From assembly GCA_963576725.1 (NCBI GenBank), contig OY755241.1, positions 76,494,701 to 76,558,700 on the forward strand: a stretch of DNA of 64,000 nucleotides, given 5' to 3'. The DNA is from Azorinus chamasolen. Its lineage: Eukaryota; Mollusca; Bivalvia; Cardiida; Solecurtidae. A program made the position numbers and the translations under genes. Within the stretch, counting starts at the first letter, position 1. Every line of letters begins with the position of its first letter. The notes under the pieces were generated by a model that was not told the origin of the DNA, ran no database searches, and worked only from the letters and a program-made list of their open reading frames with translations. Shown piece by piece: positions 10,690-21,528 of this stretch.

Positions 10690-11450
10690 CATTCAGGGCC
10701 CCAATTAAGGACTGACAGAAAGTACTCATTAAAAAACCCCAAATATGTGCGATGGCTAGATGTATGTGTGTTTTCGAGCGGAACGGAATTTAACATGACT
10801 GATAAACTGGCAAATTATTTTTATGAAACATCACTAATCCTAACTTCACCCAACAAACATATTTACTGTATCATTTATCATGTTAATAAACATATGTTTA
10901 GTTAATTGAAAATTTAAATGAAATAATGCTATGACTTCAATGTCAATGATTTTGTCATTGAACAATCTAGCTTAAAGTTCTATGAATCTACAAATTCATA
11001 GCTTAACTATGAATCTAAAAATTCATACAACAAGATTTTTATACAGTAATATTTATCTGCTTTCTATTATGAACCAGATTATGTTATACATTCAAAATGT
11101 ACATTTTCCCTCTCAATTGTAATAAAATATCACAATCTAGAAAGAAAGTATGTATTAACATACTCAAGCATTCCAATAAGTGTCTTTACTTAAACATATT
11201 CAAGCAAATTCCAATAAATGTCTTTACTTGAAAACATATTTACATCTATTTCACATATAAATCAAGGCAATAACAATCATTTTCGTTGAAAATTTATAAA
11301 GTTTATATTAATAAACTATTTACATGCATGTATGTATCTGGTCATATAAACAGATTTGTAATATTCAGATGACTGAATCACAATATGTCAATATGATCAG
11401 AAAAGGATATTTATTGTAATTCTGTTTTGAAAATCTACAGGTACAAGTTT
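10690..11450. other. AT-rich spacer, nothing recognised
   Basis: Low-complexity AT-rich DNA with short internal duplications ('caataa.tgtctttactt' near 11173 and 11213). No frame, hairpin or repeat family could be supported. Confidence 0.3.
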
Positions 11451-11456
11451 ACATGA

Positions 11457-11778
11457 CTAATTATCTTTAATACCCCAGTCAAGAATTTTGTCTCTTTTTT
11501 CTTTACAGATGGTGAACAGTTTTTTAATTTCCAGAAATGACGCCTCCATCATGAGCATTCTCAACTGTCGTATTATTTGGCAACAGACTTTAAGAATACC
11601 GTGATGAATTGACTTCACAGCGTAAGAAATTGAGAACATATTTATAAACTGAGCTGTCCCTGTCTAAAAATAACTCATTACTTGAACTCTTGCTGAGTAT
11701 TCGTTTTAATATTCCCCCGCCACTACAAAGCACTACTCTAGAAGTGTAAAATTCTTTCTCACTAACAATTAACTTCAT
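11457..11778 (-). pseudogene. BTB/T1 (KCTD-like) domain, frameshifted
   Basis: The frame starting at 11778 encodes MKLIVSEKEFYTSRVVL and then LDRDSSVYKYVLNFLR, the two hallmark stretches of a potassium-channel-tetramerisation (T1/BTB_2) fold. After a frameshift near 11610 a second frame (to 11457) continues with LMMEASFLEIKKLFTICKEK, matching the last helices of that fold. It lies downstream, on the same strand, of the Gypsy integrase and of a long acidic/basic coiled coil. KCTD proteins are oligomeric adaptors. Here the domain looks like part of a retroelement accessory ORF or a captured host gene. It is now broken. Confidence 0.55.
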
Positions 11779-11821
11779 CCTATAGATTTGTTTATGTCAC
11801 TGATTATTTGTAATTTTTCCT

Positions 11822-12560
11822 CTATTTTTCCACTTCCTTTGATAACTCAAGTTCTTGTTTCTTTAGCTTCTCTCTCTCATCTATCCTCTGCTTAAGTGAT
11901 TTCCCTTCTCTTGCAGCCTCTTCTCTACTGTTTACTGGTAATGTATACTCTTTTCCCTCCTCTTCTTCCTCTCTTTCTTCTTCTGTTTCCTTCATTTCTA
12001 TATCATTTCTAAGTTTTATTTGTCTTGTACTCTCCTCCTCATTTCTAACTCTTTCATTTCTCTTCTCCACTTCATATATTCCTTTTCTTTCCTAATTTTC
12101 TTTCTTATTCCCTTCATCTTTTCTAAGTCTCTCCACCTTTCTTCTTCTGTCCTCTATCTCTTTCTTCTTATTCTTCCTTTCATCTTCTTCCTTCTCTTTC
12201 CTTTCTCTTTCCTCCATCTCTTTCTTCTCATTTCTTCTTCTTTCCTCTTCTTCTCTCTCCTTCTTTTCTCTTTCCTCTATCTCTTTCTTCTCATTTCCTC
12301 TTCTTCCTTCTCTTTCCTCCCTCCCTTTTCTTCATTTCTTCTTTCCTTTTCTTCTTTCTCTTTCTTTTCTCTTTCCTCTATCTCTTTTTTATCTCATTTA
12401 TTCTTCTTTCCTCTTCTTCAATCTCTCTCCTTTCTCTTTCCTCTATCTCTTTTCTTCTCATTTATTCTTCTTTCCTCTTCTTCAATCTCTCTCCTTTCTC
12501 TTTCCTCTATCTCTTTCTTCTCGTTTCTTATTTCCTCTTCTTCTTCACTACCTATTTGTC
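11822..12560 (-). pseudogene. Glu/Lys/Arg-rich coiled-coil coding tract
   Basis: The plus strand is almost pure pyrimidine, so the minus strand encodes long runs of E, K and R. The open part 12070-11822 has many EE, KR and QE pairs, as in a charged single helix or coiled coil. Upstream, near-identical ~63-bp repeats (around 12370-12510) break into several frames. It sits between the Ser-rich segment and the BTB-like domain, all in one orientation, suggesting one ancestral ORF. Plus-strand translations of this tract (Phe/Leu/Ser-rich) are artefacts. Confidence 0.5.
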
Positions 12561-12561
12561 T

Positions 12562-12860
12562 TTAATTTCTTTCTGTTTCACTTATTTGTCTATTATTTCT
12601 CTGACTATCAATTTCTGTTGTTTCCATTTCTATATTTATGTTCTCTTCCCAGTCAGACTCTGAAGATGATGATGAAGAAGAGCATGAAGATGAGCCTGTG
12701 GAAGTACTTCTTGATGTTGATGATGAAATTGTTCTTGGCTTTTTGTTTGCTGGTAAACTGCGGAGTACAGATCTCCCTCTTTTGCCATTGTAAACTGGTG
12801 TAGGTCTGGTATGTACTCTTTGGGTTGGGTTATAATACAGGTTTTGTTGAAAATTATCAA
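12562..12860 (-). pseudogene. Basic and Ser/acid-rich segment of the accessory ORF
   Basis: A minus-strand frame open from about 12860 to a stop at 12562-12564 reads a basic patch (NGKRGRSVLRSLPANKKPRT), then a ~20-residue Ser/Thr run and SESDWEENINIEMETTE. It follows the zinc-finger-like segment after a one-base frame change. The basic patch could be a nuclear localisation or nucleic-acid-binding region. Function unknown. Confidence 0.4.
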
Positions 12861-12863
12861 TGA

Positions 12864-13070
12864 TTAGTCAACTTTTTCTATGAATTGATTGAGTATCTTT
12901 TCAGCTTCCTTTCCTCTAGCACCACTTGCGGTATGAAATCTTATATAATCTTCTCTAGACCTATGGCAAAATGGTGCAGGTTTATTTCTTAAAAATACTT
13001 TGGAACAGTTCTTGCACTTATAAGAGACTTGTGAATGTTGTTCTATGAGGTGGTTCTTGCATTTTATTCT
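12864..13070 (-). pseudogene. Zinc-finger-like segment of the accessory ORF
   Basis: A 68-codon minus-strand frame between stops has the spacing C..HLIEQH then YKCKNCSKVF...PFCH, which could bind zinc, then a short helical tail (GKEAEKILNQFIEKVD). No start codon is apparent. It lies about 290 bp beyond the end of integrase on the same strand; the gap 13071-13356 shows nothing else. Confidence 0.4.
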
Positions 13071-13356
13071 TTAAGGAAAATGAATGTCTCCATATATACT
13101 ACAGGTGAAGCGTTTCTGAAAAACAACCAGAAACAACCTTAAACTTCTTTGTTATAATACTTCTAGATACAGCATTTCATTATGTCTATATATTCATTTC
13201 AAGTTTTATATCTACATCAATGCATAAATTTCATTTTATGCATACATACTGTATATACATATTTTAGCAATTAACAATTTATTTATTTATTAAATTATTT
13301 TATTCATTTCAGTAAAAGTCTACCAACAGCTGATAATTGGTCATTTTAAATGTACT

Positions 13357-13881
13357 TTAATTTGTTTGATAGGGTTTTAATTTATCATGATGTACAGCAC
13401 AAGGTTTCTCTCTATTGCCTCCCTGAATTTTGTAAAGTATGTCACTGACAACTTTAATTACTTTATAAGGGCCTTTCCATGGTCTCATAAGTTTACTACT
13501 TCGTCCTATTTGTCTCTGAGGGTTATAATACCAAACAAGATCTCCTGCATTGTAACTTTTAATATTCATGTTAACATCATAATTCTTTTTCATTACATCA
13601 CTGGACAGTTTCAATCTTTTTCTAGCAAACTCATGTATTTTACACAACTTTTCTTCTATATTTTGTACATAATCTATGCTATATTTTTGTGTCTGTGTAG
13701 GACTTTCTTTTTCAGGATTTCCGAAGAGCAAGTCGAATGGTAACTTGATCTCTGATCCAAACACCATGTTTGCAGGAGTGGTCCCAGTGGCCTGATGTGT
13801 AGAAGATCTGTAAGCCATCATGCAAAAAGGTACATAATGGTCCCAATCATTTCTGTTCTCAGACACAAAAGATGTAAGCAT
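13357..13881 (-). pseudogene. Ty3/Gypsy integrase, C-terminal part
   Basis: The 174-codon frame continues the integrase after a frameshift. It has the AYRSSTHQATGTTP block that follows the catalytic core in Gypsy integrases, a helical region, then a small SH3-like module (GDLVWYYNP, GPYKVIKV) and HHDKLKPY at the end. No chromodomain is seen. The stop at 13357 looks natural for this domain. Confidence 0.8.
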
Positions 13882-14267
13882 ATTATGATGGTTCTATTTG
13901 TCCGTTCAATGTTACCTCCACCTTGTGGTCTAAAAGGTGTATTTCTAGTTTTTACAATGTCAAATAACTGACAAAGTTCTTGAAATAACTTTGATTCAAA
14001 TTGAGGACCTTGATCAGTGTGTATTATATGTGGCAAGCTAAATCTCTGAAATACATGTTCTATCAATGCTTTTGCTACTGTTTTGGATTCTATATTTGAC
14101 AAAGGAATTGCCTCTGTCCATTTCGTAAAATAATCTGATACTACCATCAAATAAACATTTCCTTGTGCTGTTTTCCCAAATGGACCTACAAAATCTATCC
14201 CAATTCTTTCCCATCTTACCCCAGAATTATACTCTTTCATTGGAGCCTTAAACTTCTTTGGTGGCAT
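13818..14267 (-). pseudogene. Ty3/Gypsy integrase catalytic core (DDE)
   Basis: The core reads ERIGIDFVGPF (first Asp), HTDQGPQFES (second Asp) and GGGNIERTNRT (Glu), so all three acidic residues of the DDE triad are kept. The normal NGQ/NGM before the Glu has become GGN. The frame is lost near 13890, just past the Glu, and continues in another frame at 13881-13357. Upstream the same frame holds the C..C half of the zinc domain (CKNCTVCASRK), separated from the His half by one in-frame stop at 14301-14303. Confidence 0.85.
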
Positions 14268-14300
14268 TTTTCTAGATGCACAAACTGTGCAATTCTTACA

Positions 14301-15035
14301 TCATTTCTCTACGTCTTGTTTCACTTGATACCAAAAGAAACTTTGTCTTACTTTCTGAAAGGTCTTTTTAACGCCAAAATGACCACTAGTCAATGCATTA
14401 TGGGACTGTCTCAAAGCAAACTTTACTAAGCATTTTGGTAAAACTATAAGATATTCTATTTCATTATTTACATTACTTTCCCATTTTCTGTACAAGATAC
14501 CCTCTCTGACTATTAGTGACTGCCATCTATACCAGTAATATTTAACTTCTTTATCATGCATTGAAACAAAATTCCAATCAGGTTTTTCATTTCTCTCAAA
14601 CCATTTTAAAACAATGCTTAGTACAGAATCATGTCTTTGCATTTCTGCCACATAATCTAGATTCAAATTCTCAAGGTCAATTTCTTTCTTATTGTCTAAG
14701 GTTTTAGCACCTTGATTTTCATGTTCAATTGTACTACTGTCTTGATAAGAAGGGCATGGTAAGCATTCTTTACTATCCTGATTAGAGGGTCCAGGTAAAC
14801 ATGCATCATGTGACTTATTTTTGCTAGAAGTAACACTTCTAACCTCGTTAAAATAGTCAGCTGGTTTACTCTGCTTTGGCATTTCTACCCATGAACTATC
14901 ATTCTGGTCTACTGATTTTATACTTTCACATCCTATCTTTTCCTTTGAAGCTTTTACCTTGTCAGATACTTTAGATCTAACCTCATTAGGTATGGTGTCT
15001 TTTAAAGATGTGCACTGTGAAAAAACTGTAATCAT
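14301..15035 (-). pseudogene. Ty3/Gypsy linker and integrase zinc-binding (HHCC) start
   Basis: The first ~120 codons are polar, low-complexity linker. Then follow a tether region (VLSIVLKWFERNEKPDWN), the IVREGILYRKW strand and the His half of the HHCC finger (SHNALTSGHFGVKKT). A TGA at 14303-14301 replaces the expected Trp just before the Cys pair. The frame begins where RNase H ought to be; that domain is missing. Confidence 0.75.
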
Positions 15036-15465
15036 TTCAGGTTTGATTCTATCCCTTCCTGTCTCTTCTGAACATTTTAAACTTTCAGATTGTGTATTAA
15101 CACTCTTTGATCATTTCCTGTTGGATACCGGTATGCCAAAATTGGATGACTAACTAGAGCTTCTTTCAGTTTCTTAAATGCCTGGTCATATTCAGAAGTC
15201 CATGCAAACTGTTTACCTTTCTCAGACAATGTATGGAGTGGCTTGGCAATTGTTGAAAATTGGTAAATAAACTTTCTATAAAATGAAACAAGACCTAAGA
15301 AGCTTTTAACTTCTTTTGCATTTCGAGGAGTTGGCCAATCTGTTACTGACTTAACCTTTTCAGAACATGTAGTAGTTCCATTTTCATTAACTCTGTGACC
15401 CAGAAATGTTACCTCTTTCTGAAAGAATTTGCATTTCTTAGGATGAAGCTTTAAGTTAGCCTTCC
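15036..15465 (-). pseudogene. Ty3/Gypsy RT thumb/connection, RNase H deleted
   Basis: The minus strand still reads LHPKKCKFFQKEVTFLGH, then TPRNAKEVKSFLGLVSFYRK and FAWTSEYDQAFKKLK, the standard thumb-to-connection order. It stops being recognisable near 15110, at HPILAYP, the threshold of RNase H. The next 75 bases lead straight into linker sequence, so RNase H (DAS, E, D catalytic blocks) is deleted. Confidence 0.7.
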
Positions 15466-15857
15466 TTAGTCTAATGAGAGCTTCCTCAATATTTTGTAGT
15501 GCTTTTCAAAAGTTTTAGAAAAGAGAATGATGTCATCTATGTATAGTACTAAGGTGTTCCAAATTAAACCTTCAAATACCATCTGGACTAGTCGTGTGAA
15601 AACTGAAGGACTGTTTGATAAACCAAAAGCTAATTTTCGAAATTGCCATTGTTGACCCCCTTGTAAACTAAACAAAGTCTTGGGTCTACTTTCTTTCTCA
15701 ATTTCACACTGCCAAAACCCTGATTTTAAGTCACACACAGTAAACAATTTTGACCCGGATAAAGCATCTAAATTATCTTCTATTCTAGGAATGGGCTGAT
15801 ACTCTTTCACTGTGACATTATTTAACTTTCTAAAGTCACAACAAAAACTAATTGAAC
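15466..15857 (-). pseudogene. Ty3/Gypsy reverse transcriptase, palm
   Basis: It reads CCDFRKLNNVTVKEYQPIPR, then LFTVCDLKSGFWQ (first catalytic Asp), AFGLSNSPSVFTRLV and LYIDDIILFS (YIDD box with two Asp). A frameshift near 15505 moves the reading into the thumb segment. Sequence upstream of CCDF (fingers, protease, gag) is absent: homology ends abruptly at 15857, where direct repeat R begins. The copy is 5'-truncated and non-functional. Confidence 0.85.
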
Positions 15858-17245
15858 GTAAATATTATGTTCTATTGATAACTATCTGTAAGTAATACTG
15901 ACATACGTTAAACTAGAGGTTTTTGTCAAAAAAACGGATGTCTCCCCTCTAATAAAAACAATATGTAAAGGGAAATCACTAAAAATGTTATGGTCTTGAT
16001 GAATGATACTTCCCCTCATTATGCGCTTTCCACACTACATTTTTCAAGAAGAAAATGATAACAGCTAATACCTCCAAAATTACTGATACCAGATGCATGG
16101 CCCTTGTGCATGACACTTACTTTCATCATGCTCTTTCCAAAAAGAAAATGTCATTCCAATAGCATCAGTCGAACAGGAGTTATTGATCGGCCAAAAAATG
16201 TAACAAAGGGCAATAACTCCAAAAGTATTGAAGCCAGAATTATGGCCCTTGTTCATGACACTTTCTCTCATCATGCTCTTTCCATGTATGAAGTTCAATA
16301 CGATGGCAAGAGCCATGTAGGAGTTATCGTCCGGACAAGAAAGAATTAAACAAATGTACAAGGGGCAATAACTCTAAATTTATTGAAGCTCGAGTTAAGG
16401 ATCTAATGCATGACACTTTCTCTTATCATGATCGTTCCATGTATGAAGTTTCACTCCAATGGCATGTGTCACATAGGAGTAATCATCCGGACAAAAAAAT
16501 GTGATTTTTTTTTTCAAAAGGGCAATAACTCCAATATTAGTGAAACCAGAGTTATGGACCTTGTGCATGACACTTCCTCTCGTCATGATCTTTCCATATA
16601 TGAAGTTTCAATCCAATGGCATGAGCCATATAGAAGTTATCTTCCGGACAAAAAAGTGTGATTGTTTTTACAAAGGGCAATAACTCCTATATTAGTGAAG
16701 CCAGAGTTATGTACCTTCTGCATGACACTTCCTCTCATTATGCTCTTTCCATATATGAAGTTTCAATCAACTGGCATCAGGCATATTGAAGTTATTGTCC
16801 GGACAAAAAATTATGATATTTTTTACAAAGGGCAATAACTCCAATATTAGTGAAGCCAGAGTTATGGACCTTGTGCATGACACTTCCTCTCGTCATGATC
16901 TTTCCATATATGAAGTTTCAATCCAATGGCATGAGCCATATAGGAGTTATCGTCCGGACAAAAAAGTGTGATTTTTTTTTTACAAAGGGCAATAACTCCA
17001 TTATTAGTGAAGCCAGAGTTATGGACCTTGTGCATGACACTTCCTCTCATTATGCTCTTTCCATATATGAAGTTTCAATCAACTGGCATCAGGCATATTG
17101 AAGTTATCGTCCGGACAAAAAGTGTGACAGACAGACGGACACTAAGATGTCGGGATCAATCAGACGCTTGAATGCATGGCAAGTTACAGTAACACCATTT
17201 TCAACAGGTCGAAAATTGCACAACATCTAGCCTGATCATAACAAT
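15857..17245. repeat. Direct repeat R, copy 2, split by a type D element
   Basis: 15857-15909 matches the first ~55 bases of copy 1 at 10482, and 17141-17245 matches its last ~110 bases ('cggatcaatcagacgcttg'-like to 'acatctagcctgatcata'). The middle ~30 bases are replaced by the insertion 15910-17140. Confidence 0.6.
15910..17140 (+). mobile_element. Type D-headed minisatellite element without its 3' hairpin
   Basis: It begins aactagaggtttttgtc, followed by 'gatgtctcccctct', the type D start. The core is ~7 units of ~165 bp ('gggcaataactccaatatta', 'gtgcatgacacttcctctc', 'tgaagtttcaatcc'). It ends in a short acagacagacggac tract and lacks the expected hairpin, so the 3' end is eroded or deleted. 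Both strands show repeated 60-90 codon frames that are only a result of the periodicity. Confidence 0.65.
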
Positions 17246-17404
17246 ATTTCTTGAAATTGATTTAACCCTTCACTTGCTGTTTACGTCAATATACCTGTCT
17301 CCTAGTACTAGTGATTTCAGAGTTACACATGACACAAAGTAAAGTTTGTCTTATTTTAAGTTAGAAGGGGCAGTTACTCCAAAGTAATCAGGGGGTGACA
17401 ATTA

Positions 17405-18785
17405 AACAAGAGTGCCAGTGGGCACAATATACGCCCGTCGAGGTTTAGTTCAACATAAACTGGGGTTAACGTATTTGCTAAATTCAAATTCTAAGTCCAA
17501 TTTTGCGACCAAGTTTAAAGGTTGTAAATAGGCATACTTTAACAAAAAACCTTAACCAAAAATTCTAAATTAAAAAGTGCCATAATTGTGTCTAAATGCT
17601 TGAGATGAAGATGAAGCTTGTGATGGTGAACAAATGTTTCAAGTTTAAAAGCTTTATCTGAAAGGATTATGTAAATAAGTGGACTTTAACCAAAACCTTA
17701 ACCAAAAATTCCAAGCTAAAAAACATCATAATTATGTCAAAATGTTAGACAGCGTTATGTACTCTTGCCTACAGGTGAAGCTTGTGATGGTGAGCAAGTG
17801 TTCCAAGTTTAAAAGCTTAATCTAAAAGGGTTATGTAAATAAGTGGACTTTAAACAAAACTTTAACCAACATTTCTAAGTTAAAAGGGGGCATAATTCTG
17901 TCAAAATGTTGGACAGAGTTATGTACTCTTGCCTACAGGTAAAGCTTGTGATGGTGAACAAGTGTTCCAAGGTTAAAAGTTTTATATCAAAGGGTTATGT
18001 AAATAAATGGACTTTAACAAAGCCTTAACCATAAATTCTAATTAAAAAGGGGAATGATTCTGTCAAAATGCTTGAACGAGTTATTTTCTCTTGTCTACAG
18101 GTTAAGATTGTGATGGTGAACAAGTGTTCCAAGTTTAAAAGCTTCATCTCAAAGGGTTATGTAAATAAATGGACTTTAACAAAGCCTTAACCAAAAATTC
18201 TATGTTAAAAAGGGGCATAATTCGGTCAAAATGCTTGACAGAGTTATTTTCTCTTGCCTACAGGTGAAAGTTGTGATGGTGAACAAGTGTTCTAAGTTTC
18301 AAAGCTTTATCACAAAGTGTTATGTAAATAAATGGACTTGTTCCACATAAATTGAGGTTAACATTTTTGCTTAACGCAAATGCTAAACGCAAATTCTAAG
18401 TCCAATTAAGCGACCTTGACCTTGGATAAACTTGGCAGGGTACTGTAGCATGTCTAGATAAACGTTTTGGTTAAATTTGGGAAGGATCCACCAAGCAGAA
18501 CTTGAGTTAGAGATGTTACAGACAGACAGACCGGTTAACACTTTTGCTAAACGCAAATTCTAAGTCCAATTGTGTGACCTTGACCTTGGATAAACAAACC
18601 GGGACTTGGCAGGCTACTGTAGCATGTCTAGATAAACATTGTGGCTAAATTTGATAAGGATCCACCTAGCGGAACTTGAGTTAGAGATGTTACAGACGGA
18701 CAGACAACCAGACAACCAGACGGACAGACGGACAGACAGCGCCATTCTATAATACGTCCCGTTTTTTCAAACGGGCGTATAAAAA
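17405..18785 (+). mobile_element. Hairpin-ended minisatellite-core element, type C
   Basis: The 5' end acaagagtgccagtgggcac (a small hairpin) is followed by key 'atacgcccgt' (17429-17438). The 3' end has a gacagacggacagac tract, then 'acgggcgtat' (18771-18780) and aaaaa. The key and arm are perfect reverse complements. The core is about five ~165-bp units ('aggtgaagcttgtgatggtg', 'aaaggggcataattctgtc') and a shorter pair near 18400-18720. It inserted at 'gacaattaa|a' within a type D unit. Confidence 0.8.
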
Positions 18786-18950
18786 CCGAGATGCACAAAT
18801 GCACAACAACTCATGCTGGTGAAAATTCCTGTGAAGTATGGTGACTCTAGCCCGACTGGTTTCAGAGATACGTGCAGCACAAAGTTTCTCTAATTTTAAG
18901 TTATCATATCAGGGGCAATAACTCAAGAATTATCAGGGGTGACAATTAAA

Positions 18951-21528
18951 ACAAGAGGGCCATGATGGCCCTAAATCGCTCACCTGGCCTTACGGTTTCA
19001 GAGAAGAAGATTTTCCTATGAAAAACTGATAAGCTCTGGGGCGGGCCATATTTGGTCCAGGGGTCATAATTTAAGCAATCTTTGTAGAGGACCATTAGAT
19101 AATGCTACATACCAAATATCAATGGTCTAGGCCTTACAGTTTCAGAGAAGAAGATTTTTAAAGATTTTCCTATGAAAAGCTGATAATTTAAGCCCCGGGG
19201 CTGGGCCATTTTTGGTCTGGGGGTCATAATTTGAACAATCAATGTAGAGGACCATTAGATGATGCTACATACTAAATATCAAAGGTCTAGGCCTTACGGT
19301 TTCAGAGAAGAAGATTTTTAAAGATTTTCCTATGAAAAACTGATAAGCCCTGGGGCGGGGCCATTTTTGGTCTGGTGGTCATAATTTGAACAATCTTTGT
19401 AGAAGACAATTAGATAATGCTACATACCAAATATCAAAGGTCTAGGCCTTACGGTTTCAGAGGAGCAGATTTTTAAAGATTTTCCTAAGAAAAACTGATA
19501 AGCCCCGGGGCGGGGCCATTTTTGGTCCGGGGGACATAATTTGAACAATCTTTGTAGAGGACCATTAGATAATGCTACATACTAAATATCAAATGCCTAG
19601 GCCTTACGGTTTCAGAGAAGAAGATTTTTAAAGATTTTCCTATGAAAAACTCATAAGCCCCGGGACGGGGCCATTTTTGGCCCGGGGTCATAATTTGAAC
19701 AATCTTTGTAGAGGACCATAAGATGATGCTACATACTAAATACCAAAAGTCTAGGCCTTACGGTTTCAGAGAAGAAGATTTTTAAAGATTTTATGAGAAA
19801 CTGATAAGCCCTGGGGCGGGGCCATTTTTGGCCCAGGGGTAATAATTTGAACAATCTTTGTAGAGGACCGTTAGATGATGCTACATACCAAATATCAAAG
19901 GTCTAGGCCTTACGGTTTCAGAGAAGAAGATTTTTAAAGATTTTCCTATGAGAAACTGATAAGCCCCGGGGCGGGGCCATTTTTGGCCCGGGGGTCATAA
20001 TTTGAACAATCTTTGTAGAGAACCATTTGATGATGCTACATACTAAATACCAAAGGTCTAGGTCTTACAGTTTCAGAGAAGAAGATTTTTAAAGATTTTC
20101 CTATGGAAAACTGATAAGCCCCGGGGCAGGGCCATTTTTGGTCCGGGGGTCATAATTTGAACAATCTTTGTAGAGGAACATTAGATGATGCTACATACCA
20201 AATATCAAAGGTCTAGGCCTTACGGTTTCAGAGGAGAAGATTTTTAAAGATTTTCCTAAGAAAAACTGATAAGCCCCAGGGCGGGGCCATTTTTGGTCCA
20301 GGGGCCATAATTTGAACAATCTTTGTAGAGGACCATTAGATAATGCTACATACCAAATATTAAATGTCTAGGCCTTACGGTTTCAGAGAAGAAGAACAAT
20401 CTTTGTAGAGGACCGTTAGATGATGCTACATACCAAATATCAAAGGTCTAGGCCTTACGGTTTCAGAGAAGAAGATTTTTAAAGATTTTCCTATGAGAAA
20501 CTGATAAGCCCCGGGGCGGGGCCATTTTTGGCCCGGGGGTCATAATTTGAACAATCTTTGTAGAGGACCATTTGATGATGCTACATACTAAATACCAAAG
20601 GTCTAGGTCTTACAGTTTCAGAGAAGAAGATTTTTAAAGATTTTCCTATGGAAAACTGATAAGCCCCGGGGCAGGGCCATTTTTGGTCCGGGGGTCATAA
20701 TTTGAACAATCTTTGTAGAGGAACATTAGATGATGCTACATACCAAATATCAAAGGTCTAGGCCTTACGGTTTCAGAGGAGAAGATTTTTAAAGATTTTC
20801 CTAAGAAAAACTGATAAGCCCCAGGGCGGGGCCATTTTTGGTCCAGGGGCCATAATTTGAACAATCTTTGTAGAGGACCATTAGATAATGCTACATACCA
20901 AATATTAAATGTCTAGGCCTTACGGTTTCAGAGAAGAAGATTTTTAAAGATTTTCCTATGAGAAACTGATAAGCCCCGGGGCGGGGCCATTTTTGGCCCG
21001 GGGGTCATAATTTGAACAATCTTTGTAGAGGACCATTTGATGATGCTACATACTAAATACCAAAGGTCTAGGTCTTACAGTTTCAGAGAAGATTTTTAAA
21101 GATTTTCCTATGGAAAACTGATAAGCCCCGGGGCAGGGCCATTTTTGGTCCGGGGGTCATAATTTGAACAATCTTTGTAGAGGAACATTAGATGATGCTA
21201 CATACCAAATATCAAAGGTCTTACGGTTTCAGAGGAGAAGATTTTTAAAGATTTTCCTAAGAAAAACTGATAAGCCCCAGGGCGGGGCCATTTTTGGTCC
21301 AGGGGCCATAATTTGAACAATCTTTGTAGAGGACCATTAGATGATTCTACATACCAAATATCAAAGCTCTAGGCTTTGTGGTTTCAGAGAAGAAGATGTT
21401 TAAGTAAATTGTTGACGACGCACGACACACACCGCACGACGCACATACACACGACGCACGACGACGGACGCCGGACACTGACCCCTCACAATACCTCACC
21501 TGGCACTTTGTGCCAGGTGAGCTAAAAA
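18951..21528 (+). mobile_element. Hairpin-ended minisatellite-core element, type A (copy A2), with higher-order repeat
   Basis: Start acaagagggccatgatggccc; key 'gctcacctggc' (18978-18988). End: acgacgcacgacgacggac, hairpin closing with 'gccaggtgagc' (21512-21522), ctaaaaa. About 15 units of ~155 bp fill the core ('ctaggccttacggtttcaga', 'ccccggggcggggccattt', 'gggtcataatttgaacaatc'). From about 19850 on, three-unit blocks repeat as a higher-order array: the diagnostic 'accatttgatgatg' recurs at 20023, 20568 and 21033, i.e. steps of 545 and 465 bp. It also inserted at 'gacaattaaa' in a type D unit. Confidence 0.85.

Noticed and set aside
12020..12565. 181-codon plus-strand frame rich in Phe, Leu and Ser
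   Set aside because: It is the complement of a purine-rich coiled-coil coding tract; composition alone explains the open frame.
16080..17171. Overlapping 60-93 codon frames on both strands
   Set aside because: Periodic products of a ~165-bp minisatellite.
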